Shown: positions 45,438 to 53,479 of the stretch, piece after piece
Layout of the letters: each line of letters begins with the position of its first letter
How positions within the stretch are numbered: position 1 is the stretch's first letter
Source: JAODBQ01 sp047602055
Lineage (GTDB): Bacteria > Actinomycetota > Acidimicrobiia > Acidimicrobiales > Ilumatobacteraceae
DNA: 64,000 bases
Assembly: GCA_047602055.1 (NCBI GenBank)
Contig: JASGIG010000001.1
Coordinates: 3,844,001-3,908,000 of the forward strand
Direction of reading: 5' to 3'
Position numbers and translations under genes: made by a program
The notes under the pieces: model-generated
What the model saw: the letters and a program-made list of their open reading frames with translations, nothing else
Databases searched by the model: none
What the model was told of the DNA's origin: nothing

Positions 45438-47096
45438 TCAGCCGAGGCGGACGAGTTGGTCGGCGGCGGTGAACAGCTCGGGGCGGTGGGTCATGACGAC
45501 GACGGTGCGGCCGCGGGTGGTGTCGAGCAGGTCGGACGCGAGCGACGCCGCGGTCGGCTCGTCGAGGTGCTCGGTCGGCTCGTCGAAGACCACGATCGGG
45601 CGGTCGGCGAGCAGCACCCGGGCCAGCGCGAGGCGCTGGCGCTGACCGCCCGACAGGGCGCGGCCGTGCTCGCCGACCATCGTCGCCAGCCCGGCGGGCA
45701 GCTCGGCCACCCAGTCGGCGAGGCGCGCGCCGCGCAACGCGGCGTCGACCTCGTCCGCCGTCGCCTCCGGGCGAGCGAGGCGCAGGTTGGCCTCGATCGT
45801 CGAGTCGAAGACGTGGGCGTCCTGCGCACACCAGCCGATCAGGGTGCGCAGGTCGTCGCCACGCAACGCCCGCACATCGATCGCCCCGCCGGCACCGACC
45901 AGCTCGACGGTGCCTGCCGCCGGTTCGAGCAACCGCATCATCACCGCAGCGAGCGTGCTCTTGCCGATCCCGCTGCGCCCGACGATCACCGTGGACGTCC
46001 CCGGCTCGATGTCGAGATCGACACCCGCCAGGACATCCGGGCCGGCCGCCTCCCAGCGCGCCGAGAGGCCGCGCGCCTGGAACCCGTACGGACCGGCCGG
46101 CACCGCAGCCGGTGCCGCCGGATCCGGGACCGAGTCGGGTTCGTCGAGCACGATGCGCACGCGATCGGCGGCGGCGGACAGCGCCGGCACCTGCTGGCCG
46201 GCGAAGGTCAGACCGGCGAACACCTCGTCCGCGGCGAGCGGGAGGAGGGCGACGACGGCGAGGCTGACCGCGGCCATCGTCCCGCCGCGCACGGCGCCGA
46301 CGCCGAACCACAGCCCCGCCCACATCGCTGCCCCGCCCGCCAACACGGCCAGCGATCCGCCACGCCCGGCTGCCCGTGACGTCCGCGCCTCGGCGGCCGC
46401 GATCGCCCGGTCCTCGCCGTCGAGCTCGACCAGCCGTTCTTCGAGCGCACCGTACACGGCGAGCTCGGTCGCCCCGTCGAGCAGATCCAGCGCGGCAGTC
46501 TGGTACCGCGCTCGCCGCGGCTCGACCTCCACCGCCGCGCCGGCATCGGCGCGAGCGCTGAGCAACGGCGCGACGACGGCCGAGAGCACGAGCGTGATCG
46601 CCAGCATCGCACCAGCGACCGGAACGAGCACGACGAGCAGGATCACCGACCCGGCACCGGCTAACCCGGCCGCGGCGTATGGCAACAGCACCCGCACCCA
46701 GACGTCCTGCAGCCCGTCGACGTCGGCAACGAACCGGCCGAGCAGCTCGCCCGAGGTCAGCCGTCCGGCCGGCTGGTCGCGCCGCGCCGGCAGGATCCGC
46801 GCCAGTCGCTCGACCGTGGCGACGCGCAGGTCGCCGAGGATCCGGAACGCGGCGTCGTGCCCGGCGAGCCGCTCGACGTAGCGCAGCACGCCGCGTCCGA
46901 CCCCGAACGCCCGCACCGCGACGACGGCGACCATCAGGTACAGCACCGGCGGATGCTCGTTGGCCCGGACGATCAGCCACGCCGCGGTCGCTGCCAGCCC
47001 GATCGCGCACGCCGCGGCGAGCGCCCCAGTGATTGCCGCGGCCCACAGCCCAGCGTGCCCCGACCGACCCCGCCCCAGCACCCACCGCAACGCCAC
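45438..47096 (-). CDS. cydC: ABC transporter CydC (cytochrome bd assembly)
   Basis: 552 residues from GTG 47096 (VALRWVLGRGRSG). The six-helix membrane half starts AAITGALAAACAIGLAATAAWLI, and the ATPase half has Walker A VGRSGIGKSTLAAVMMRLL, LSGGQRQRLALARVLLAD and VVFDEPTEHLDEPT. It is in the order cydD then cydC. CydDC exports glutathione or cysteine and is needed to assemble the bd oxidase. A longer frame up to 47249 translates palindromic repeat DNA and is not counted. The region upstream holds repeats described separately. Confidence 0.9.
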   Translation of the reverse strand: MALRWVLGRGRSGHAGLWAAAITGALAAACAIGLAATAAWLIVRANEHPPVLYLMVAVVAVRAFGVGRGVLRYVERLAGHDAAFRILGDLRVATVERLARILPARRDQPAGRLTSGELLGRFVADVDGLQDVWVRVLLPYAAAGLAGAGSVILLVVLVPVAGAMLAITLVLSAVVAPLLSARADAGAAVEVEPRRARYQTAALDLLDGATELAVYGALEERLVELDGEDRAIAAAEARTSRAAGRGGSLAVLAGGAAMWAGLWFGVGAVRGGTMAAVSLAVVALLPLAADEVFAGLTFAGQQVPALSAAADRVRIVLDEPDSVPDPAAPAAVPAGPYGFQARGLSARWEAAGPDVLAGVDLDIEPGTSTVIVGRSGIGKSTLAAVMMRLLEPAAGTVELVGAGGAIDVRALRGDDLRTLIGWCAQDAHVFDSTIEANLRLARPEATADEVDAALRGARLADWVAELPAGLATMVGEHGRALSGGQRQRLALARVLLADRPIVVFDEPTEHLDEPTAASLASDLLDTTRGRTVVVMTHRPELFTAADQLVRLG

Positions 47097-47103
47097 CCCC
47101 GGT

Positions 47104-47148
47104 CTTGTCGCGCCCGGACCGGAAAGTTCCCGGTCAGCACGCGACAAG
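47104..47148. repeat. 45-bp imperfect palindrome, copy 1, upstream of cydC
   Basis: Outer arms CTTGTCGCG / GCGACAAG and inner arms GACCGGAA / TTCCCGGTC form a nested stem-loop. A second copy is 32 bp away. Sits 8 bp before the cydC start, thus in its mRNA leader. Confidence 0.7.
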
Positions 47149-47179
47149 TTCGTCTCGCCGGCGCCCACCGAATCGGAAC

Positions 47180-47224
47180 CTGTCGCGCCCGGACCGGAAG
47201 GATTCCGGTCGAGCGCGCGACAAG
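47180..47224. repeat. 45-bp imperfect palindrome, copy 2, upstream of cydC
   Basis: Same design as copy 1, sharing TGTCGCGCCCGGACCGGAA exactly; the loop is altered (GGA) and the arms differ slightly. Palindromic repeats like these may be REP elements or an RNA or protein target. Confidence 0.7.
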
Positions 47225-47247
47225 GTTGCTTCCCCGGAGCTAGCGCC

Positions 47248-47287
47248 ACCCGACCCCGACCCCGACCCCGGCCCCGACCCCGGCCCG
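47248..47287 (-). repeat. G-rich tract with seven G3-4 runs (potential G-quadruplex)
   Basis: The minus strand, which is the sense strand for cydDC, carries GGGG runs separated by TC or CC: about seven runs of three or four G in 40 bp. This meets the usual rule for G-quadruplex folding. It is between the cydD stop (47310) and the repeats. Confidence 0.65.
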
Positions 47288-47309
47288 CGGTTCGCTGGTT
47301 CGGGCGTGG

Positions 47310-48941
47310 TCATCCGGACACCGCGGTGAGGTCGACGATGCGGCCGGCAAGGGCGATCGCTGCCGGACGATGCGCGGCCATCACGACGAGGCGGCCGGTA
47401 GCGAGCGAGCGGATCGTCGCCAGCACCTCCTGCTCGGTGGCCTCGTCGAGCCCGGCGGTCGGCTCGTCGAGCAGCACCACCGGAGCGTCGCGCAGCACCG
47501 CCCGGGCCAGCGCGACCCGCCGCCGCTCCCCCGCCGACAGCCCGAGGCCGGACTCGCCGAGCACCCGGCCGGCATCGACGTGAGCCAGGCCGGCGACAAC
47601 GAGCGCGGCGCGCACCGCCGCGTCCGACGCGGTTGCGTCGGCGAGGCGGACGTTGGCGGCGACGGTCCCGGCGAACAGGTACGGGTGCTGGTCGACCCAG
47701 GCCAGCTGGGCGTGCCACCACGCGGCGTCGACGTCGGCAAGCGCGACGTTCCCGACGACCACGGTGCCGGCGTCGGGCCGCCGGTCGCCGCGCAGCACGG
47801 CGAGCAGCGTCGACTTGCCCGAGCCGCTCGGACCGGTCAGCGCGACCACCTCGCCCGTCGCCGCCTCGAACGACACCCCGTCGGGGGCGGCGGTGGCCCG
47901 GCCGGGATGCGAGACGCACACGCCGTCGACCCGCACCGTCACGCCGTGCGACACGTCGAACCGCACGCCGCCACCCACCGGCGGCAGCGGCGCGTCGATG
48001 ATCGCGAACGCCGCCTCGGCGGCGGCCACGCCCTCGGCCGCGGCGTGGAAGCGGGCGCCGACCTCGCGGATCGGCAGGTACGCCTCCGGAGTGATGACGA
48101 TCACCAGCAGGCCGGTGCGCAGGTCGAGCCCGCCGTCGACGAGCCGCAACCCGACGCCCACGGCGACCAGCGCGACCGAGATCGTCGCCACCAGCTCAAG
48201 CACCAGCGACGACAGGAAGGCGATGCGCAGCGTCGCCATCGTCGTCGTGCGGTACTCGTCGGTCGAACGGCGGATCGACGCCCCCTGTGCCGTGGCGCGG
48301 CCGTACGCCTTCAGCGTCGTCAGCCCGCTGACCACGTCGAGGAAGTGGTGGGCCAGGCGCTCCAACGCCCGCCAGCGCTTGGCGTTGACCGACTCGGTCG
48401 CCCTGCCGACGAGGACCATGAACACCGGGATCAGCGGCAGCGTGACGACGACGATCACGAACGACGCCACGTCGGCGACGAGCAGCCGGGCGAGCACGAC
48501 GGCCGGGACGACGACGGCGAGCACGAGCTGCGGCAGGTAGCGCCCGAACCAGCCGTCGAGGGCGTCGAGCCCGCGCGTCGCCAGCGTCGCCACCTCGGCC
48601 CGGCCGAGCCCCGGACGCCCTGCCGCGGCGTCGAGCGCCGCTCGTGCCACCACTGCGCTGCGCAGCTGCGACTTCACCTGCGCCGAGGCGCGCCGCGCCG
48701 CCGACTCCTGGAACCACGCGATCGCCGAGCGCACCACGACGACCAGCCCGAGCCCGGCGAACGCCCAGGCGATGTCGGCGCGCCCGACGCCGTCGTCGAC
48801 CACCCGGGCGATGCACCACGACAGCAACTCCGCCTGGACGAGCACCAGCATCGCGGTGACGATGCCGAGCAGCGCGCACACTGCGACGTGACGGCGAGCG
48901 GCCGCGGCGAAGCGCAGCAGCCGCGGGTCGATCGGGCGCAC
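47310..48941 (-). CDS. cydD: ABC transporter CydD (cytochrome bd assembly)
   Basis: 543 residues from GTG 48941, which overlaps the cydB stop (TAGTG). Membrane half (VAVCALLGIVTAMLVLVQAELL, DVASFVIVVVTLPLIPVFMVLVG) and ATPase half with Walker A LTGPSGSGKSTLLAVLRG, LSAGERRRVALARAVLRD and VVLLDEPTAGLDEATE. The ESVNAKRWRALERLAHHFLDVVSGL stretch (part shown) is characteristic of CydD. A long frame joining cydB to it is a frameshift artefact. It partners with CydC. Confidence 0.92.
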   Translation of the reverse strand: MRPIDPRLLRFAAAARRHVAVCALLGIVTAMLVLVQAELLSWCIARVVDDGVGRADIAWAFAGLGLVVVVRSAIAWFQESAARRASAQVKSQLRSAVVARAALDAAAGRPGLGRAEVATLATRGLDALDGWFGRYLPQLVLAVVVPAVVLARLLVADVASFVIVVVTLPLIPVFMVLVGRATESVNAKRWRALERLAHHFLDVVSGLTTLKAYGRATAQGASIRRSTDEYRTTTMATLRIAFLSSLVLELVATISVALVAVGVGLRLVDGGLDLRTGLLVIVITPEAYLPIREVGARFHAAAEGVAAAEAAFAIIDAPLPPVGGGVRFDVSHGVTVRVDGVCVSHPGRATAAPDGVSFEAATGEVVALTGPSGSGKSTLLAVLRGDRRPDAGTVVVGNVALADVDAAWWHAQLAWVDQHPYLFAGTVAANVRLADATASDAAVRAALVVAGLAHVDAGRVLGESGLGLSAGERRRVALARAVLRDAPVVLLDEPTAGLDEATEQEVLATIRSLATGRLVVMAAHRPAAIALAGRIVDLTAVSG

Positions 48942-49952
48942 TACGCGCCCGGGATGTTGCGCACGCCGATCCGCCGCCGGAACACGACGTACGTCCACGC
49001 CTGGTAGCCGACGACGAACGGCGTGCACACCACGGCGATCCAGCTCATCAGCCGCAGCGTCTTCGGGGTGCTCGATGCGTTCGTCGTCGTCAGCGAGTAC
49101 GCCGCGTCGGTCGTCGACGGCATCACCTCGGGGAACAGCGACGTGAACAGCGCGGCGGTCGCCAGGGCGATCGTCACCGCCGTGCCGAGGAACGCCCAGC
49201 CCTCGCGGCCGGCCCGGATGGCCACGAGCGCGGCGACCAGTGCGACGGCGGCGAGCGCGGCGAGCACGACGAACCAGCCGACGTGCTCGGCGTGACGGCG
49301 CAGGTGCCACGTCCAGCCGAGGAACGCCAGCGCGGCGACGGTGGCGACGATGCCCACACGGAACGCCAGCGCCCGAGCCCGCACGCGGACGTCGTCGGTG
49401 GTCTTCAGCGACAGGTAGACCGCGCCGTGGGTGACGAACAGGCCGAGCGTCACCACGCCGCCGAGGAGGGCGAACGGGTTGAGCAGGTCGAAGAAGCTGC
49501 CGGTGAACTCCATCGACGAGTCGATGGCGACACCGCGGACGATGTTGCCGAACGCCACGCCCCACAGCACCGCCGGCACCAGCGAGCCGAAGAAGATCGC
49601 CCGGTCCCACCACGCCTTCCACTCGGGCGAGTCGCGCTTGCCGCGGAAGTCGAAGGCGACGTTGCGGCAGATCGAGCGCGAGCAGGATCAGGAACAGCGC
49701 GAGATAGAAGCCGCTGAACAGCGTCGCGTACCACTCCGGGAACGCGGCGAACGTCGCCCCGCCGGCGACGATCAGCCACACCTCGTTGCCGTCCCACACC
49801 GGCCCGATCGTGTTGATCATCACCCGCCGCTCGGTGTCGTCGCGGCCGAGCACCGGCAGCAGCACGCCGACGCCGAAGTCGAACCCCTCGAGCACGAAGT
49901 AGCCGGTCCACAGCACGGCGATCAGCACGAACCAGAACGTCGTCAGCGTCAT
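48941..49952 (-). CDS. cydB: cytochrome bd ubiquinol oxidase subunit II (one frameshift)
   Basis: About 336 residues. It begins MTLTTFWFVLIAVLWTGYFVLEGFDFGVGVLLP (part shown), with GPVWDGNEVWLIVAGGATFAAFP; then a frame change near 49670 and the rest AVLWGVAFGNIVRGVAIDSSMEF, FLGTAVTIALATAALFTSLFPEVMP. These are the standard blocks of CydB, an eight-helix subunit. Its start ATG 49952 is 9 bp after the cydA stop. It reduces O2 with CydA. Confidence 0.92.
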
Positions 49953-49961
49953 CGCTCGGCC

Positions 49962-51387
49962 TCAGTACGCAAAGGCGAGCTCGTGGCCGGACGAGTCGCC
50001 GGACGAGTCGGGGTCGGACGGATCGGCAGGCGGTGGCACCTCGGGCAGGCCGCCGCGGACGACCTTCAGCATCAGGCCGAGCTCGACGACCGCCAGCGCC
50101 CCGTACAGCAGCGTGAAGCCGACGAGGCTGATCACCACCTCGGCCGTGCCGTTGCTCGGCGAGACGCCCGCGGTGGTGAACATCTGGCCGAAGACGATCC
50201 ACGGCTGGCGGCCCATCTCGGTGAAGATCCAGCCGAACGAGTTGCCGGCCAGCGGCAGGAACGGCAGGACGATCGCGGCACGCACGTACCACCTCCCGCC
50301 CGGCACGGGCCGGCCCCGACGGATCTTCCACAGCACCCATGCGGCGATCGCCGCGCCGAGCAGCCCGGTACCGATCATCAGCCGGAACGTCCAGTAGGTG
50401 ATCGGGATGTTCGGCTTGTAGTTGCCCGGCCCGAACTGCTGCTCGTACTGCGCCTGGATGTCGTTGATCCCCTCGACGGTGCCGGTGAACGAGTCCGTCG
50501 CCAGGAAGCTGAGCAGCCCCGGGATGCGGATCGAGAAGATCTCGTCGTGGCTCTGCAGCGTGCCGATCGTGAAGATCGAGAACCCGGCCGACGCCTTCGT
50601 GTCGTACAGCGCCTCGGCCGCGGCCATCTTCATCGGCTGCACCTGGGTCATCACCTTGGCCTGGCGGTCGCCGGTGACCGCCACCGCGGCGAACGAGACG
50701 ATCATCACGATCGCGCCGACCTTGGCGGCGGACGCGGAACGCGCTGCGATCGCGGCCGGGGTGGCGGATCAGCCGCCACATCGCCACGCCGAGGACGAGC
50801 CCGCCGGACGTCAGGAACGCCCCGGCGATCGTGTGCGGGAACGTCACCAGCGCGACCCTGTTGGTCAGCACGTCGACGATGCTGTCGAGCTCCACCCGGC
50901 CCCGCTCGGCGTTGAGGTGGTAGCCGGTCGGGTTCTGCATGAACGAGTTGGCGGCGAGGATGAAGTACGCCGAGGCGAACGAGCCGGTCGCCGCCAGCCA
51001 GATGCAGGCGAGGTGGACCCGCCGCGACAGCCGGTCCCAGCCGAAGATCCACAAGCCGAGGAACGTCGATTCGAGGAAGAAGGCGACGAGCCCCTCCATC
51101 GCCAGCGGGGCGCCGAAGATGTCGCCGACGAAGCGTGAGTACGCGCTCCAGTTCATCCCGAACTGGAACTCCTGGACGATGCCGGTGGCGACGCCCATCG
51201 CGAAGTTGATCAGGAACAGCTTGCCGAAGAACTTCGTCAGCTTGAGGTAGCGCTCGTCGTCGGTGCGGTGCCACGCCGTCTGGAAGCCGGCGACGACGAA
51301 GGCCATGCCGATCGTCAGCGGGACGAACAGGAAGTGGTAGAGCGTCGTGATCCCGAACTGCCACCGGGCGATGTCGACGGTGTCCAC
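49962..51387 (-). CDS. cydA: cytochrome bd ubiquinol oxidase subunit I (one frameshift)
   Basis: About 474 residues from GTG 51387. The N-terminal RWQFGITTLYHFLFVPLTIG contains the heme-ligand His. It continues FGKLFLINFAMGVATGIVQEFQFGMNW, MEGLVAFFLESTFLGLWIFGW and NPTGYHLNAERGRVEL (parts shown). The frame breaks near 50735, then the quinol-binding region is present with GNSFGWIFTEMGRQPW, and the tail is hydrophobic. It is a bd-type high-affinity oxidase subunit with hemes b558, b595 and d. The PhyH-like gene starts on the other strand 28 bp away. Confidence 0.93.
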
Positions 51388-51415
51388 TCGCGGCCAAGCT
51401 ATACGGTCTCCGGCG

Positions 51416-52171
51416 ATGGCCTGGGGTGCTCCGAGTGGACCGCTGACCGACGGCGAGCGCTACGAGCTCGACGTGCGCGGCTACCTGGTGCGACGTGGCG
51501 CGCTGAGCACCAACGAGGTGCGGATGCTGCGCCTCGCGGTCGTCGAGCTCGGGTTGGAGCGGCCCGGCGAGTCGCTGCAGAGCCAGCGCTTCAGCGGCCA
51601 TCTGCGCCGCGATCAAGCGTTCCGAGACCTGCTCGACCACCCGGCGGCGCTGGAGCCGCTGGTCGAGCTGTGCGGCCCGACGGTGCGCCTCGACCACACC
51701 TACGGGATCGCGATGGCGCCGGGCAGCGCCGGCCTCGGCCTGCACGGCGGGGCGACGCCGCACGACCCAGCGCAGAGCTACTCGGTGCACGGCGGGCGGA
51801 TGTACAACGGCCTCGTCGCCGTGCAGTGGGCGCTCGTCGACCACCGCCGCGGCGACGGCGGGTTCGGCTGCATCCCCGGCAGCCACAAGGCGTCGTTCCC
51901 GCTACCGCCGCAACCGGACCCGGCGATGGTCACGGAGGTGACGATGACGGCCGGCGATGTCGTCATCTTCACCGAGGCCCTCACGCACTGCACGATCCCG
52001 TGGACCGGCCCGATCGACCGGCTGACCCTGCTGTACAAGTACTCCCCCGGCCACTCCACATGGAGCCCGGACGACAACGACGCCGCGCTGCTCGCGCCGC
52101 TGCTCACCGAGCGCCAGCGCCGCCTGTTACAGCGCCCGTCGGTGCACGCCCACCAGCCGGTGCAGGGCTGA
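51416..52171 (+). CDS. phytanoyl-CoA dioxygenase (PhyH)-family protein
   Basis: 251 residues, ATG 51416. PhyH members are Fe(II)/2-oxoglutarate oxygenases with an H-x-D...H facial triad. In this one the likely elements are GLGLHGGATPHDPAQSY, DHRRGDGGFGCIPGSHKASFP and FTEALTHCTIPW. The C-terminus with R in DRLTLLYKYSPGHSTW could bind 2-oxoglutarate. The substrate is unknown. A TATACG -10-like sequence is at 51399, so the transcript may be almost leaderless. Confidence 0.82.
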   Translation: MAWGAPSGPLTDGERYELDVRGYLVRRGALSTNEVRMLRLAVVELGLERPGESLQSQRFSGHLRRDQAFRDLLDHPAALEPLVELCGPTVRLDHTYGIAMAPGSAGLGLHGGATPHDPAQSYSVHGGRMYNGLVAVQWALVDHRRGDGGFGCIPGSHKASFPLPPQPDPAMVTEVTMTAGDVVIFTEALTHCTIPWTGPIDRLTLLYKYSPGHSTWSPDDNDAALLAPLLTERQRRLLQRPSVHAHQPVQG

Positions 52172-52300
52172 GCCTCAGGAACACCGCGGGTGTGGGCGGC
52201 CAACGACGCCGGTATCGCCGCCCGTCAAGCAACAGCCACGCGCATCCGGCGACGTCGCGCTCGCCCGGACCGAGATCGTCCAGGTCAAGTGTCGTCGTGC

Positions 52301-53479
52301 CTAGTGTCCTGAGTCTGTAGTTCGCTGGAATTTTGAGGTGGTGTGTCGTGTTGTCGTTGTTGTCAGCGACGATGGGAGGCACCGATGGGCCAGCGAGGAC
52401 GACCGACAGCGCAGATCGTGTTGAGCGCGGATGAGCGTGAGACGCTTGAGCGGTGGGCTCGCCGGCCGACGACGGGCCAGGCGTTGGCGTTGCGGTGTCG
52501 CATCGTGCTTGCCGCTGCGGATGGTGAGCTGAACAAGGACATTGCCCGCGACCTGAGGTGCAACGCGGTGACGGTCGGCAAGTGGCGGTCCCGGTTCGCC
52601 GCCAAGCGTCTCGACGGGTTGATCGACGAGCCGCGTCCGGGGCAGCCGCGCAAGATCACCGACGAGATCGTCGAGCAGGTGATCGTGACCACGCTGGAGG
52701 AGGCGCCGCCGGACGGGGCGACGCAGTGGTCGACACGGTCGATGGCTGCCAAGGTGGGTCTGGACCAGACAGCGATCACCAGGATCTGGCGCACGTTCGG
52801 GCTCAAGCCACACCGGATCGAGGACTTCAAGTTGTCGACCGACCCGCAGTTCATCGACAAGGTCCGCGACGTCGTCGGTCTCTATCTCAACCCGCCCGAC
52901 GCCGCGGTGGTGTTGTGCGTCGATGAGAAGACCCAAGTCCAAGCCCTCGACCGCACCGCCCCGGTGTTGCCGATGCTGCCCGGCACCCCAGCACGGCGGA
53001 CCTACACCTACGTGCGCAACGGCACCTCCGACCTGTACGCCGCGTTGGACATCGCCTCGGGCAAGGTGCTCACCCAGATGACCGACCAGCACCGCGCCGT
53101 CGAGTTCAGATCGTTCTTGAACCTCATCGACCGCACCGTGCCCGACGGGTTGGACGTGCACGTGATCTGCGACAACGCCTCCACCCACAAAGCACCCGAG
53201 ATCCAACGCTGGCTGAAGCGACACCGCCGGTTCACGCTGCACTACACCCCGACCTACAGCTCGTGGCTCAACCAAGTCGAGCGCTGGTTCTCCGAGCTGA
53301 CAACGAAGAAGCTGCGCCGGGCCACGCACCGGTCCGTCACCGAACTCCGCCGTGACATCAACGACTGGGTCGAGCACTGGAACGAGAACCCACGCCCATT
53401 CATCTGGCGCAAGACCGCCGACGAGATCCTCGACAGCCTCGCCAGCTATCTCCAACGAATCAACGACTCGCGACACTAG
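52301..53479. mobile_element. IS630-family insertion sequence, complete
   Basis: Bounded by about 28-bp imperfect inverted repeats: left CTAGTGTCCTGAGTC..., right (reverse complement) CTAGTGTCGCGAGTC..., both ending with a TA (52302-52303 and 53477-53478) that fits the TA target duplication of IS630/Tc1. A single intact transposase gene fills it. The right end coincides with the stop codon of the convergent LPXTG gene. It does not interrupt any gene I can identify. Confidence 0.85.
52385..53479 (+). CDS. IS630-family transposase
   Basis: 364 residues. N-terminal winged-helix DNA-binding part (ADERETLERWARRPTTGQALAL, CNAVTVGKWRSRFAAKRLDGL) and catalytic DDE domain with VVLCVDEKTQVQALDR (first D), VHVICDNASTHKAPE (second D) and SWLNQVERWFSEL (E). 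The stop TAG (53477-53479) is inside the right inverted repeat. The intact frame suggests recent movement. Confidence 0.93.
   Translation: MGQRGRPTAQIVLSADERETLERWARRPTTGQALALRCRIVLAAADGELNKDIARDLRCNAVTVGKWRSRFAAKRLDGLIDEPRPGQPRKITDEIVEQVIVTTLEEAPPDGATQWSTRSMAAKVGLDQTAITRIWRTFGLKPHRIEDFKLSTDPQFIDKVRDVVGLYLNPPDAAVVLCVDEKTQVQALDRTAPVLPMLPGTPARRTYTYVRNGTSDLYAALDIASGKVLTQMTDQHRAVEFRSFLNLIDRTVPDGLDVHVICDNASTHKAPEIQRWLKRHRRFTLHYTPTYSSWLNQVERWFSELTTKKLRRATHRSVTELRRDINDWVEHWNENPRPFIWRKTADEILDSLASYLQRINDSRH

Noticed and set aside
47097..47249. N-terminal extension of CydC up to 47249
   Set aside because: It translates palindromic repeat DNA and shows no CydC similarity.
47310..49952. Single CydB-CydD fusion protein
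   Set aside because: The cydB C-terminus is in another frame with its own stop at 48941, where CydD starts; the fusion is an artefact of a frameshift near 49670.
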